This document shows, piece by piece, positions 1 through 9,297 of a stretch of DNA of 64,000 bases. Position numbers and translations under genes: made by a program. This stretch comes from Agrobacterium sp. AGB01 (GTDB taxonomy: Bacteria; Pseudomonadota; Alphaproteobacteria; Rhizobiales; Rhizobiaceae): the NCBI RefSeq assembly GCF_014851585.1, contig NZ_JACVAB010000001.1, forward strand, positions 124,001 through 188,000. Direction: 5' to 3'. Within the stretch, counting starts at the first letter, position 1; every line of letters begins with the position of its first letter. The notes beneath the pieces were generated by a model, which saw only the letters and a program-made list of their open reading frames with translations, did not search any database and was not told the origin of the DNA.

Positions 1-108
1 CAGACGCTGGTTGCTTTTGCCCTCGGCATTACGCTTTTCACCATCACGCTTTGCCTCAATATCTACGCGCTCTACATCGTGCGCAAATACCGGGAGCAGT
101 ATGAATGA
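1..108 (+). CDS. pstC: phosphate ABC transporter permease PstC (3' end only)
   Basis: The window opens inside this gene. The last 35 codons read as a hydrophobic helix followed by a basic tail ([11 protein letters not shown]), the usual C-terminus of PstC, one of the two inner-membrane permeases of the high-affinity phosphate transporter. Its TGA at 106-108 overlaps the ATG of pstA at 105 (ATGA), so the two are translationally coupled. The rest of the gene, and presumably pstS and phoR, lie before base 1. Confidence 0.85.
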   Translation, partial: QTLVAFALGITLFTITLCLNIYALYIVRKYREQYE

Positions 109-1430
109 CCGACGCAGTTTCCTCGCCGGCCTCCACTCCGTCTGCCAAGGCGTCCACAAACCGTCGCGATATCGGTATCAAGCGTCGCTACGCTGCTGAA
201 CGCCGGTTCCGTGCCTATGGTGTCGCTGCCATCTCGTTTGGCTTGATTTTTCTCGCGCTGTTGCTGTGGTCGGTTATTGGCAAGGGTTATACCGCTTTCC
301 AGCAGACGATGATCACGGTGCCTGTCGAGTTCTCCGAGCAGGTTATCGACCCGAACAATGAGCGCGCTCAGAATCCGGCAAAGTTGATGACCGCCAACTA
401 TCCGATCCTGGCACGCGACGCTGTTGCCAAGGTTCTGGGTATTGCACCTGACAATCGTGCAGACCTGCGCGCTGTCAATGCCATGATCTCCGATAGCGTG
501 CGCACGCAGCTTCGCGATATCGTGACCAAGGATCCGTCGGTTATCGGTACGACCCGCAACGTGTCGCTGCTGGCAGCGGGCGACATCGACTCTGCTTACA
601 AGGGTCAGATCGACCTGTCTGTGGCCGAGGCCAGCCGCAAGGTAAAAGACAACCAGGTTGGCTGGATGAACCAGCTTGCTGAGGCTGGCCAGTTGGCCAA
701 GCACTTCAACACCGGCATCTTCTTCAATGGCGCATCTAGCCGTCCGGAAGCCTCCGGCGTGGGCGTTGCGCTGATCGGCTCCTTCTACATGATGCTGATC
801 GTTCTGGTGCTGTCGCTGCCAATCGGTGTTGCCGCTTCCATCTATCTGGAAGAGTTTGCTCCGAAGAACCGCTTCACCGACCTCATCGAAGTCAACATCA
901 ACAATCTCGCAGCCGTTCCGTCCATTGTGTACGGTCTGCTCGGTCTGTCGGTGTTTATCAACTTCATGGGCTTCCCACGTTCGGCATCGATTGTTGGTGG
1001 TCTGGTTCTGACCCTGATGACCCTGCCAACCATCATCATCGCTACCCGTGCTGCACTCAAGGCAGTTCCGCCATCCATCCGCGCTGCGGCCCTTGGCCTC
1101 GGTGCATCGAAAATGCAGACGATCTTCCATCACGTATTGCCTCTGGCCATGCCTGGTATTCTGACCGGCACGATCATTGGTCTCGCACACGCTCTGGGTG
1201 AAACCGCACCGCTGCTTCTCATCGGCATGGTGGCCTTCGTTGCCAACTACCCGACCACACCAATGGACCCTGCTACTGCCTTGCCAGTCCAGATCTACAT
1301 GTGGGCAAATGAAGCAGAACGCGCTTTCGTAGAGCGTACCTCGGGAGCAATCATCATATTGCTTCTGTTCCTGATTGTTATGAATGTAGGCGCAATCCTT
1401 CTGCGTCGACGTTTCGAACGGCGCTGGTAA
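105..1430 (+). CDS. pstA: phosphate ABC transporter permease PstA
   Basis: 441 residues. PstA pairs with PstC to form the inner-membrane channel for phosphate. After a cytoplasmic N-terminus and one membrane segment near residues 40-60 there is a long polar region (about 65-215), longer than in enteric PstA and common in alphaproteobacterial forms. The binding-protein-dependent permease domain follows (about 220-435) with the EAA-type loop [22 protein letters not shown] near 328-350. It overlaps pstC by four bases and is followed by pstB after a 16-base gap carrying AAGGAG. Expression is expected to be PhoB-dependent, from a promoter outside the window. Confidence 0.95.
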   Translation: MTDAVSSPASTPSAKASTNRRDIGIKRRYAAERRFRAYGVAAISFGLIFLALLLWSVIGKGYTAFQQTMITVPVEFSEQVIDPNNERAQNPAKLMTANYPILARDAVAKVLGIAPDNRADLRAVNAMISDSVRTQLRDIVTKDPSVIGTTRNVSLLAAGDIDSAYKGQIDLSVAEASRKVKDNQVGWMNQLAEAGQLAKHFNTGIFFNGASSRPEASGVGVALIGSFYMMLIVLVLSLPIGVAASIYLEEFAPKNRFTDLIEVNINNLAAVPSIVYGLLGLSVFINFMGFPRSASIVGGLVLTLMTLPTIIIATRAALKAVPPSIRAAALGLGASKMQTIFHHVLPLAMPGILTGTIIGLAHALGETAPLLLIGMVAFVANYPTTPMDPATALPVQIYMWANEAERAFVERTSGAIIILLLFLIVMNVGAILLRRRFERRW

Positions 1431-1446
1431 AAGGAGCTTGAAGCAG

Positions 1447-2262
1447 ATGAACATGATGTCAGAAGCAGCAGTTGAAAAGGCGCTGGACAAGAAAATGAAT
1501 GATGTTTCGCTTAAGATGATCGGCAAAGACGTTTCGGTTTATTACGGAGAGAAGCGCGCGCTTTTCGACGTGAACCTCAACGTTCGCGAAAACACCGTAA
1601 CGGCGCTGATCGGCCCATCGGGTTGTGGTAAGTCCACATTCCTGCGCACATTGAACCGCATGAATGACACCATCGATGGCTGCCGCGTTACCGGCAAGAT
1701 CACGCTCGATACGGATGATATCTACGATCCGGCCATTGACGTGGTGGAACTGCGTGCCCGCGTCGGCATGGTGTTCCAGAAGCCAAACCCGTTCCCCAAG
1801 ACGATCTATGAGAACATCTCTTACGGCCCACGTATTCACGGCCTGGCAAAGTCGCGGGCGGACATGGACCAGATCGTTGAATCCAGCCTTCACAAGGCCG
1901 GTCTCTGGAACGAAGTAAAGGATCGCCTGCACGAATCCGGTACCGGCCTTTCCGGTGGCCAGCAGCAGCGCCTCTGTATTGCCCGTGCGGTTGCCGTCAG
2001 CCCGGAAGTCATCCTGATGGATGAGCCTTGCTCGGCTCTCGACCCGATTGCAACGGCACGTGTGGAGGAACTGATCCACGAACTGCGCACCAACTACACC
2101 ATTGTCATCGTGACGCACTCGATGCAGCAGGCAGCTCGCGTTTCGCAACGCACGGCGATGTTCCACCTCGGCCATCTTGTCGAAGAAAACGACACTGACA
2201 AGATGTTCACCAATCCAGACGACCAGCGCACGCAGGATTACATCATGGGACGCTTCGGCTAA
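1447..2262 (+). CDS. pstB: phosphate ABC transporter ATP-binding protein PstB
   Basis: 271 residues from ATG 1447, chosen over the in-frame TTG at 1438 because the AAGGAG at 1431-1436 lies at the right distance only from 1447. PstB hydrolyses ATP to power PstCA. The Walker A motif (GPSGCGKST), the ABC signature (LSGGQQQRL), Walker B (VILMDEP) and the H-loop histidine (VTHSMQQ) are all present, and the length is normal. It sits between pstA and phoU in the standard order. Confidence 0.97.
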   Translation: MNMMSEAAVEKALDKKMNDVSLKMIGKDVSVYYGEKRALFDVNLNVRENTVTALIGPSGCGKSTFLRTLNRMNDTIDGCRVTGKITLDTDDIYDPAIDVVELRARVGMVFQKPNPFPKTIYENISYGPRIHGLAKSRADMDQIVESSLHKAGLWNEVKDRLHESGTGLSGGQQQRLCIARAVAVSPEVILMDEPCSALDPIATARVEELIHELRTNYTIVIVTHSMQQAARVSQRTAMFHLGHLVEENDTDKMFTNPDDQRTQDYIMGRFG

Positions 2263-2364
2263 TCCTGGAGTAATCGCTCGCTGTTAACGTGAAAGAATTG
2301 TGCCGGAGCGACTTGGAGCCATTTGGCTTCGTCTCGCGTCCTTGCAGAAGCCGGAGACTTTGAA

Positions 2365-3084
2365 ATGACATCGACACATTCGCATATCTTGTCTGCTTAT
2401 GACGATGAACTGAAATTCCTGACACGTCGCATCTCCGAGATGGGCGGTCTTGCAGAGCAAATGTGCGCGGATGCGGTTCGCGCGCTGGTCAACTCCGACG
2501 CGGCTTTGGCTCAGAAGGTCATTTCTGAAGACGTCGTGCTTGACCACGCGGAACGCGAAATTGGTGATAAGGCAATTGTGACGATTGCCAAGCGCCAGCC
2601 GATGGCGGCCGACCTGCGTGAAATCATCGGTTCCCTGCGTATTGCAAGCGACCTGGAGCGCGTCGGCGACCTTGGCAAGAACACTGCCAAGCGCGTAATC
2701 GCTGTTCAGGGCACGGGCGTACCACGCAAGCTGGCACGCGGCTTGGAGCACCTGTCCGAGCTGGCACTGGTTCAGCTCAAGGAAGTGCTTGATGTTTACG
2801 CAACGCGTTCTGCCGAGAAGGCCAACGCCATCCGTGAGCGTGATGAAGAAATCGACGCCATGTATACCTCGCTGTTCCGCGAACTGCTGACATACATGAT
2901 GGAAGATCCGCGCAACATCACCACCTGCACGCATTTGCTGTTCTGCGCTAAGAACATCGAACGTATCGGTGACCACGCAACCAATATCGCCGAAACCATC
3001 TATTACATGGCAACAGGCAGCCAGCTTGAAGGTGATCGTCCGAAGGACGACAGCTCCAACACGCTCGGTGCTGTAACCGAATAA
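2365..3084 (+). CDS. phoU: phosphate signalling regulator PhoU
   Basis: 239 residues. PhoU links the Pst transporter to the PhoR sensor kinase and keeps the Pho regulon off when phosphate is plentiful. Two helical repeats are visible, with the conserved metal-site pattern E..ADRVRAL-like at the start of the first and ERIGDHATNIAE in the second. The ATG at 2365 is preferred over an upstream in-frame codon because GGAG lies nine bases before it and the protein then starts like other PhoU proteins. The gene lies 102 bases after pstB and 30 bases before phoB. Confidence 0.95.
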   Translation: MTSTHSHILSAYDDELKFLTRRISEMGGLAEQMCADAVRALVNSDAALAQKVISEDVVLDHAEREIGDKAIVTIAKRQPMAADLREIIGSLRIASDLERVGDLGKNTAKRVIAVQGTGVPRKLARGLEHLSELALVQLKEVLDVYATRSAEKANAIRERDEEIDAMYTSLFRELLTYMMEDPRNITTCTHLLFCAKNIERIGDHATNIAETIYYMATGSQLEGDRPKDDSSNTLGAVTE

Positions 3085-3114
3085 TAGATAGACGGACTTG
3101 AGCGGAGTACAGCC

Positions 3115-3798
3115 ATGTTGCCGAAGATCGCAGTCGTAGAAGATGAAGAAGCGCTGAGCGTTCTGCTGCGTTACAATCTAGAAGCCGAAGGCTATGAAGT
3201 CGACACGATCACACGTGGAGACGAAGCAGAAATTCGTTTGCAGGAACGAGTTCCTGACCTTCTGTTGCTGGACTGGATGCTGCCGGGTGTTTCCGGCATC
3301 GAACTGTGCCGGCGCCTCAGAATGCGGCCTGAAACAGAACGCCTGCCGATCATCATGTTGACGGCCCGTGGTGAAGAAAGCGAACGCGTTCGCGGTCTGG
3401 CCACCGGAGCGGATGACTATGTCGTCAAACCGTTCTCCACGCCAGAGCTGATGGCACGTGTGAAAGCCATGCTGCGCCGTGCGAAGCCCGAGGTGCTGTC
3501 TTCGGTGCTGAAATGCGGTGATATCGAGCTTGATCGTGAAACGCACCGCGTTCACCGTAAAAGCCGTGAAGTGCGCCTTGGGCCAACCGAGTTCCGCCTG
3601 CTGGAGTTCCTGATGTCCTCCCCGGGACGCGTGTTCTCACGTTCGCAGCTGCTCGATGGTGTCTGGGGGCATGATATCTACGTCGACGAGCGTACTGTCG
3701 ACGTGCATGTCGGACGTCTGCGCAAGGCGCTGAACTTCTCCAATATGCAGGATGTCATTCGCACGGTTCGTGGTGCGGGTTATTCGATGGAAGCGTGA
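3115..3798 (+). CDS. phoB: phosphate regulon response regulator PhoB
   Basis: 227 residues, OmpR/PhoB family. The receiver domain (1-122) has the acidic pair E9/D10, phospho-acceptor D53 (LLLLDWMLPG), T83 and K105. The C-terminal winged helix (about 130-225) ends with the usual RTVRGAGYS segment. When phosphorylated by PhoR it activates the pho regulon, including the pst operon here. It is the last gene of pstCAB-phoU-phoB and is followed by a terminator at about 3825. Confidence 0.96.
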   Translation: MLPKIAVVEDEEALSVLLRYNLEAEGYEVDTITRGDEAEIRLQERVPDLLLLDWMLPGVSGIELCRRLRMRPETERLPIIMLTARGEESERVRGLATGADDYVVKPFSTPELMARVKAMLRRAKPEVLSSVLKCGDIELDRETHRVHRKSREVRLGPTEFRLLEFLMSSPGRVFSRSQLLDGVWGHDIYVDERTVDVHVGRLRKALNFSNMQDVIRTVRGAGYSMEA

Positions 3799-3824
3799 TC
3801 CGGCTTTTCATCATATAAAAACGT

Positions 3825-3860
3825 CAAAGGCGCGGCTCATAGTCGCGCTTTTTGTTTTTG
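3825..3860 (+). terminator. rho-independent terminator after phoB
   Basis: A G+C-rich stem (GGCGCG / CGCGC with flanking A-T pairs) around a nine-base loop runs directly into a T-rich tract (TTTTTGTTTTTG), 27 bases after the phoB stop. This is the expected end of the pst-pho transcript. Confidence 0.8.
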
Positions 3861-4066
3861 GCAGAGCTTTCACTACACAAGAGCTTGCAACTCCTCGCTG
3901 CTACCGTCGCTCGATATGAGAAGTTGGCATACCCACTTTCGGGCAAAATTGGCCTGAAAATTTGCGGTTTCAGACACGCCCAATCCGACGAGCAAAACTG
4001 CGTGCTCGAATTGGCCGAAATCTAACATTCTCGGACAGGCTGTGAGGAGTAATTTAGGCCCTAAAC

Positions 4067-4099
4067 GCAAAAAAGCTCCGGAGACCGGAGCTTTTTTGC
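4067..4099 (-). terminator. bidirectional terminator next to tRNA-Leu
   Basis: A perfect 15-bp inverted repeat (arms 4067-4081 and 4085-4099, three-base loop AGA) with A6 on one side and T6 on the other. On the minus strand it lies 30 bases past the 3' end of tRNA-Leu and ends that transcript; its symmetry would also stop readthrough from phoB. Confidence 0.9.
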
Positions 4100-4129
4100 A
4101 GGCTGATTTAGATAACTAAATCAAGAAAT

Positions 4130-4216
4130 TGGTGCCCAGAAGAGGACTCGAACCTCCACACCCTTGCGAGTACCAGCACCTGAAGCTGGCGCGTCTACCA
4201 ATTCCGCCATCTGGGC
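4130..4216 (-). tRNA. tRNA-Leu (anticodon CAG)
   Basis: On the minus strand an 87-base cloverleaf begins GCCCAGA and ends TCTGGGCACCA, with encoded CCA. The anticodon stem CCAGC/GCTGG encloses the loop TTCAGGT, giving anticodon CAG. A long variable arm is present, as expected for a leucine tRNA. Confidence 0.95.
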
Positions 4217-4226
4217 GACGGAGAGC

Positions 4227-4255
4227 GATGTACGGCGAGCAGCGCTCTATGTCAA
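4227..4255 (-). promoter_or_regulatory. sigma-70 type promoter of tRNA-Leu
   Basis: On the minus strand TTGACA (4255-4250) and TACATC (4232-4227) are separated by 17 bases, and the -10 ends ten bases before the first base of tRNA-Leu. Perfect -35, good spacing and position support it. Confidence 0.7.
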
Positions 4256-4761
4256 CGGACTTTTTTATTTTTTATGACAAATTGTTTTCAGTCATACGGA
4301 TTGGCGATTCAACTGATTGAAAATAAATAGTATTTTTACGTGAAAATTTCTGCGCTTGGTTTTGCACAGCCTCTAAGCCCTTGTTTTATGCGGATTCTGT
4401 GTTTTGCCTGATTTGCCAAGGTGCTGGTTTTGCGTGGCACCAATTCCGTCACATATCAGAGCCTGAAAATCAGGCTGGCCTGTATCGATACAGGAATCTC
4501 TGGTTGTAACAGAATAAATCATATCTTTAGGCAAAAAGGGGGCTTCCGCCTCTGCCTCTCGTGATGCTAAGACAGCTTTTCGGTTACAGCGCCCGTTATT
4601 TTGGCAATGGGGGCAGCGAGGCTGGAACAGCAAAACGGAAACTGCCTTGTGAAGCTCTTCCCGTGTTGTGGCTCCGGCATCGGAACAGACTGAAATTACG
4701 ATAATGACTCAACCATTCCCGCCTGTTGGCACAAGCGGGAACATAAAAGTGGGAGCTATAC
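4256..4761. promoter_or_regulatory. upstream region of the dipeptide transporter with two adjacent inverted repeats
   Basis: About 500 bases without a credible gene. Two perfect inverted repeats lie side by side: AGCCTGA-aaa-TCAGGCT (4460-4476) and the 16-bp palindrome CCTGTATCGATACAGG (4479-4494). The second has the form of a dimeric regulator's operator; together they could instead form leader-RNA hairpins. The transcription start is not visible. An 86-codon minus-strand frame at 4373-4633 has no ribosome site or recognisable features. Confidence 0.45.
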
Positions 4762-6360
4762 ATGAATTCCAAAATTGGCCTCATTGCGGCAGCATTGCTG
4801 TCTGCAACATGCTTCGCCAATGTAGCAAGCGCGAAAACCTTCGTTTATTGCTCCGAAGGTTCTCCAGAAGGTTTTGACCCGGGCCTCTACACCGCCGGCA
4901 CCACCTTTGACGCCGCTGCGCACACTGTTTACAGCCGCCTGCTCGAATTCGAGCCCGGCACAACCAAGCCAGTTGCTGGTCTTGCTGAAAGCTGGGAAGT
5001 TTCGGAAGACGGCACGGTTTACACCTTCAAGCTGCGTCCGGGCGTAAAGTTCCAGACAACTGATTTCTTCACGCCAAGCCGTGAACTGAACGCAGATGAC
5101 GTTGTTTTCTCCATCGAGCGCCAGATCAAGACTGACAACCCATGGCACCAGTATGTTGCTGGTACATCCTGGGAATATGCTGCCGGCATGGGCTTCCCGG
5201 AACTGATCAAGTCGGTTGAAAAAGTCGACGACATGACGGTCAAGATCACCCTGAACCGTCCTGAAGCGCCATTCCTGGCAAACCTTGCGATGCCATTCGC
5301 TTCGATCGTTTCGAAGGAATACACAGACAAGCTGGCTGCTGACGGCACCAAGGAACAGCTGAACCAGAAGCCAGTTGGCACCGGTCCGTTCGCATTCGTC
5401 GGTTACCAGCAGGATGCCGTTATCCGTTACAAGGCTAACAAGGAATACTGGGGCGGCGCGCCTAAGGTTGACGATCTCGTATTCGCGATCACCACCGACG
5501 CTGCTGTTCGTTACCAGAAGCTCAAGGCTGGCGAATGCCACCTGATGCCGTTCCCGAACGCTGCTGACGTACAGTCCATGAAGGCTGATCCAAACCTGCA
5601 GGTTATGGAACAGGAAGGCCTGAACGTTGCTTACCTCGCCTACAACACAACGCAGGCTCCGTTCGACAAGGTTGAAGTCCGCAAGGCACTCAACAAGGCG
5701 ATCAACAAGCCAGCTATCGTTGACGCAGTGTTCCAGGGCATGGCAACGCCTGCCAAGAACCCGATCCCACCGACAATGTGGTCTTACAACGACAAGATCG
5801 AAGATGATTCTTACGATCTCGACGCTGCCAAGAAGATGCTCGAAGAAGCAGGCGTGAAGGACCTTTCCATGAAGGTCTGGGCAATGCCGGTTTCGCGTCC
5901 TTACATGCTCAACGCACGTCGCGCTGCTGAAGTTATCCAGGATGACTTCGCAAAGATCGGCGTAAAGGTTGAGATCGTATCCTACGAATGGGCTGAATAC
6001 CTCGACCGTTCGAAGGCTAAGGACCGTGACGGCGCTGTATTCCTTGGCTGGACTGGCGACAATGGCGATCCAGACAACTTCCTCGACACACTTCTCGGCT
6101 GCGAAGCTGTTGGCGGTAACAACCGTGCGCAGTGGTGCAACAAGGAGTTCAACGATCTGGTGAAGAAGGCCAAGGTTACGACCGATCAGGCCGAGCGCAC
6201 CAAGCTCTATGAAGAAGCTCAGGTTATCTTCAAGAAGGAAGCTCCTTGGGCAACCATCGACCACTCCCTGTCCATCGTTCCTATGCGTAAGGAAGTCAGC
6301 GGCTTCGTTCAGAGCCCGCTGGGTGACTTCACATTCGAAAATGTGGACATCGCTGAGTAA
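4762..6360 (+). CDS. dppA: periplasmic dipeptide-binding protein of an ABC transporter
   Basis: 532 residues, SBP family 5 (DppA/OppA). A signal peptide (about 1-24, cleaved after NVASA) is followed by the binding domain with family landmarks YCSEGSPEGFDP near the mature N-terminus and ADDVVFSIER near 110. It captures di- or oligopeptides in the periplasm and delivers them to the DppBC channel. GGGAG lies just before ATG 4762. It heads the dppABCDF operon, and the hairpin after it probably raises its share of message. Substrate cannot be read from sequence; haem or aminolevulinate transport by Dpp-type systems is known elsewhere. Confidence 0.92.
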   Translation: MNSKIGLIAAALLSATCFANVASAKTFVYCSEGSPEGFDPGLYTAGTTFDAAAHTVYSRLLEFEPGTTKPVAGLAESWEVSEDGTVYTFKLRPGVKFQTTDFFTPSRELNADDVVFSIERQIKTDNPWHQYVAGTSWEYAAGMGFPELIKSVEKVDDMTVKITLNRPEAPFLANLAMPFASIVSKEYTDKLAADGTKEQLNQKPVGTGPFAFVGYQQDAVIRYKANKEYWGGAPKVDDLVFAITTDAAVRYQKLKAGECHLMPFPNAADVQSMKADPNLQVMEQEGLNVAYLAYNTTQAPFDKVEVRKALNKAINKPAIVDAVFQGMATPAKNPIPPTMWSYNDKIEDDSYDLDAAKKMLEEAGVKDLSMKVWAMPVSRPYMLNARRAAEVIQDDFAKIGVKVEIVSYEWAEYLDRSKAKDRDGAVFLGWTGDNGDPDNFLDTLLGCEAVGGNNRAQWCNKEFNDLVKKAKVTTDQAERTKLYEEAQVIFKKEAPWATIDHSLSIVPMRKEVSGFVQSPLGDFTFENVDIAE

Positions 6361-6377
6361 GCTGTCATCGTTAAGCG

Positions 6378-6409
6378 TGCCGCGTGCCTTTTAATAAAGG
6401 CGCGCGGCA
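6378..6409 (+). terminator. intercistronic hairpin between dppA and dppB
   Basis: A 14-bp stem (arms 6378-6391 and 6396-6409, one G-T wobble, loop TAAT) stands 18 bases after the dppA stop. It lacks a clean T-run, so it is more likely a partial terminator or an RNA-stabilising structure that leaves dppA message in excess over the membrane genes. Confidence 0.65.
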
Positions 6410-6503
6410 TTTGCTTTGTGCAGTTCCGACAAATTAAGATGTAGGCAAAATCGCCACACCTACCAACGAACAGGTTCCTGAAGGAACAGATCGAAGGTCT
6501 ACT

Positions 6504-7508
6504 ATGATTGGCTTCCTTGTACGGCGCATAGCTGTGCTCATCCCGACATTCATCGGGGTTTCTATCGTTGCATTTTTGTTCATTCGCTTGCTTCCGGGTG
6601 ACCCGGTTGCCCTGCTGTCGGGTGAACGCGTCATGTCCCCAGAGCGCCACGCACAGATCAGTGCAGCGCTCGGCATGGATCGCCCGCTGGTCATCCAGTA
6701 TCTGGATTACCTTGGCGGCGTCCTCACTGGCGATTTCGGCACATCCATTGTGTCCAAGTCGCCTATTCTCGGCCAGTTTCTTGCACTGTTCCCGGCAACG
6801 GTTGAACTGTCCTTCTGTGCGATCGTCCTGGCTATCGCTATCGGTATTCCGGCCGGCATCATTGCCGCCATCAAGCGTGGTTCTGTCTTCGATCAGGGCC
6901 TGATGGGCGTTGCTCTTGTTGGTTACTCCATGCCGATTTTCTGGTGGGGTCTTCTGCTGATCATCCTGTTCTCCGGTATTCTGCAATGGACACCGGTGTC
7001 AGGACGCATCTCGCTGATGTTCTTCTTCCCGCCTGTTACCGGCTTCATGCTGATCGACTCGCTGCTATCGGGCCAGAAGGGCGCATTTGCTTCTGCTCTG
7101 AGCCACCTAGCGCTGCCATCCATCGTTTTGGCCACCATTCCGCTGGCTGTTATTGCCCGCCAGACACGTTCGGCCATGCTGGAAGTGCTGTCGGAGGATT
7201 ACGTCCGCACCGCACGCGCCAAGGGCCTGTCGCCCTTCCGGGTTATCGGCATCCACTCGCTTCGTAACGCCATGATCCCTGTCATCACCACCATCGGCCT
7301 TCAGGTCGGCGTGATGTTGGCTGGCGCTATCCTCACCGAGACGATCTTCTCCTGGCCGGGCATCGGCAAGTGGATGGTCGATTCGGTCTTCCGCCGTGAT
7401 TACCCTGTCATTCAGGGTGGTTTGTTGTTGATTGCGGGCATCATCATGATCGTCAACCTTATCGTTGATGTTCTGTATGGCCTTATCAATCCACGTATCC
7501 GGCACTAA
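6504..7508 (+). CDS. dppB: dipeptide ABC transporter permease DppB
   Basis: 334 residues, family OppB/DppB. The start MIGFLVRRIAVLIPTFIGVS is the typical first membrane helix, about six helices are visible, and the coupling loop (RTARAKGLSPFRVIGIHSLRNA) lies near residues 233-255. With DppC it forms the inner-membrane path for peptides. It lies 143 bases after dppA and 15 bases before dppC. Confidence 0.94.
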   Translation: MIGFLVRRIAVLIPTFIGVSIVAFLFIRLLPGDPVALLSGERVMSPERHAQISAALGMDRPLVIQYLDYLGGVLTGDFGTSIVSKSPILGQFLALFPATVELSFCAIVLAIAIGIPAGIIAAIKRGSVFDQGLMGVALVGYSMPIFWWGLLLIILFSGILQWTPVSGRISLMFFFPPVTGFMLIDSLLSGQKGAFASALSHLALPSIVLATIPLAVIARQTRSAMLEVLSEDYVRTARAKGLSPFRVIGIHSLRNAMIPVITTIGLQVGVMLAGAILTETIFSWPGIGKWMVDSVFRRDYPVIQGGLLLIAGIIMIVNLIVDVLYGLINPRIRH

Positions 7509-7523
7509 GAAGGAGAAATTCCC

Positions 7524-8441
7524 ATGGCCGATACCGCCATTTCCAAATCCGCAGAGCCGGTTTCCGCCTCTGCGATGCGTCGCCAGATGCTCAAGGAGTT
7601 CTGGTTCTATTTTTCTGAAAACAAGGGTGCCGTCATTGGTCTCTATGTTTTCATTGCTCTGGTTATCGTTGCTGTTTTCGCACCGATCATCGCACCACAT
7701 TCGCCGTTCCAGCAGTATCGTGATGCTATTCTTGTTCCACCGTCATGGATGGAAGGCGGACGCCTGACATATCTTCTTGGCACGGATCCGGTTGGCCGCG
7801 ATATTCTGTCCCGCCTGATCTACGGTGCGCAGTATTCGCTGTTCATTGGTGTGTTCGTCACCACGTTGTCCCTCACCAGCGGTATCGTGATCGGTGTCAT
7901 CGCCGGTTATTACCGTGGTTGGGTCGACACGATGATCATGCGCCTGATGGATATCATCCTGGCGTTTCCATCGTTGCTGCTGGCGCTGGTTCTGGTCGCC
8001 ATTCTCGGGCCAAGCCTGACAAACGGCATGATCGCGATCGCACTGGTTCTGCAGCCACATTTCGTGCGCTTGACCCGTGCTGCCGTCATGGCGGAAAAGA
8101 CCCGTGACTACGTCACCGCGTCACGTCTGGCCGGTGCTGGTCCGTTCCGCCTGATGTTCCGCACCATTCTGCCGAACTGCACCGCACCACTGATCGTTCA
8201 GGCAACCTTGTCCTTCTCCAACGCCATTCTCGATGCGGCCGCTCTCGGCTTCCTCGGCATGGGCGCTCAGCCGCCTGCGCCGGAGTGGGGCACGATGCTC
8301 GCCGAAGCACGCGAATTTATTCTGCGTGCATGGTGGGTAGTTACATTCCCTGGTCTCGCCATTCTCATCACCGTTCTTGCCATCAACCTGATGGGCGACG
8401 GTTTGCGTGATGCGCTTGACCCGAAACTGAAGAGGTCCTGA
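7524..8441 (+). CDS. dppC: dipeptide ABC transporter permease DppC
   Basis: 305 residues, OppC/DppC family with the N-terminal OppC-N segment (FWFYFSENKGAVIGLYVF) and the signature GTDPVGRDILSRLIYG near 88-103. The permease domain has the loop TASRLAGAGPFRLMFRTILPN. AAGGAG precedes ATG 7524. It partners DppB in the inner membrane, and the next gene begins one base after its stop. Confidence 0.94.
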   Translation: MADTAISKSAEPVSASAMRRQMLKEFWFYFSENKGAVIGLYVFIALVIVAVFAPIIAPHSPFQQYRDAILVPPSWMEGGRLTYLLGTDPVGRDILSRLIYGAQYSLFIGVFVTTLSLTSGIVIGVIAGYYRGWVDTMIMRLMDIILAFPSLLLALVLVAILGPSLTNGMIAIALVLQPHFVRLTRAAVMAEKTRDYVTASRLAGAGPFRLMFRTILPNCTAPLIVQATLSFSNAILDAAALGFLGMGAQPPAPEWGTMLAEAREFILRAWWVVTFPGLAILITVLAINLMGDGLRDALDPKLKRS

Positions 8442-8442
8442 T

Positions 8443-9297
8443 ATGGCACTTCTGCAAATTGATAATCTCACCGTTGAGTTTGAAACGGCCAATGGCTGGT
8501 TCAAGGCTGTTGATGGCGTTTCGATTTCGGTCGATCCGGGTGAAGTTCTCGCCATCGTTGGTGAATCGGGCTCCGGCAAGTCGGTGTCCATGTTGGCTGT
8601 CATGGGCCTTTTGCCCTGGACTGCGCGCATCACCGCTGACCGTATGCTGTTTCAGGGCAAGGATATCCAGAAGCTGTCTGCTGCGGAACGCCGCAAGCTG
8701 ATCGGCAAGGATATTGCCATGATCTTCCAGGAGCCCGTCGCAAGCTTGAACCCTTGCTTCACCGTCGGTTTCCAGATCGAGGAAGTTCTACGCATTCACC
8801 TCGGCCTTGGCCGCAAGGAGCGTCGTGAACGTGCCCTAGAACTGTTCCGGCTGGTTGGCCTGCCGGACCCGGCTGAACGGCTCAAGCATTATCCGCACCA
8901 GATGTCCGGTGGTCAGTGCCAGCGTGTGATGATTGCCATCGCCATTGCCTGCAACCCGAAACTTCTGATTGCTGACGAACCAACAACGGCGCTTGACGTG
9001 ACCATCCAGAAGCAGATTCTCGATCTGCTGATGTCGCTGCAGGCGCAGAACGGCATGGGTCTGATCATGATCACCCATGACATGGGTGTCGTGGCGGAAA
9101 CGGCTGACCGCGTGGTCGTGCAGTACAAGGGGCGCAAGATGGAGGAGGCCGACGTGCTGACCCTCTTCGAAAACCCGAAAAGCAACTATACCAAGGCTTT
9201 GCTTGCCGCATTGCCGGAAAATGCAACAGGTGACCGTCTGACGACCGTTTCCGCATTTTTCGATGGCGCACCAACGCCTGCGGGAGAAACAGCATGA
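8443..9297 (+). CDS. dppD: dipeptide ABC transporter ATPase DppD
   Basis: 284 residues. Walker A GESGSGKS, signature MSGGQCQRV and Walker [13 protein letters not shown] are clear, so it should be an active ATPase of the peptide transporter. It is about 40 residues shorter than enteric DppD: the protein stops soon after the [17 protein letters not shown] segment and lacks the cysteine-containing oligopeptide/HPY tail. The ATG is one base after the dppC stop, and its own stop overlaps dppF. Confidence 0.93.
   Translation: MALLQIDNLTVEFETANGWFKAVDGVSISVDPGEVLAIVGESGSGKSVSMLAVMGLLPWTARITADRMLFQGKDIQKLSAAERRKLIGKDIAMIFQEPVASLNPCFTVGFQIEEVLRIHLGLGRKERRERALELFRLVGLPDPAERLKHYPHQMSGGQCQRVMIAIAIACNPKLLIADEPTTALDVTIQKQILDLLMSLQAQNGMGLIMITHDMGVVAETADRVVVQYKGRKMEEADVLTLFENPKSNYTKALLAALPENATGDRLTTVSAFFDGAPTPAGETA

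Noticed and set aside
72..1526. 484-codon minus-strand frame opposite pstA/pstB
   Set aside because: Antisense of well-supported pst genes, His/Gln/Arg-rich composition typical of a shadow frame, no ribosome site.
4373..4633. 86-codon minus-strand frame in the dppA leader
   Set aside because: No ribosome site, no conserved features, covers the inverted repeats; better read as regulatory sequence.
4756..6264. 502-codon minus-strand frame opposite dppA
   Set aside because: Fully antisense to dppA, which has a signal peptide and family motifs.
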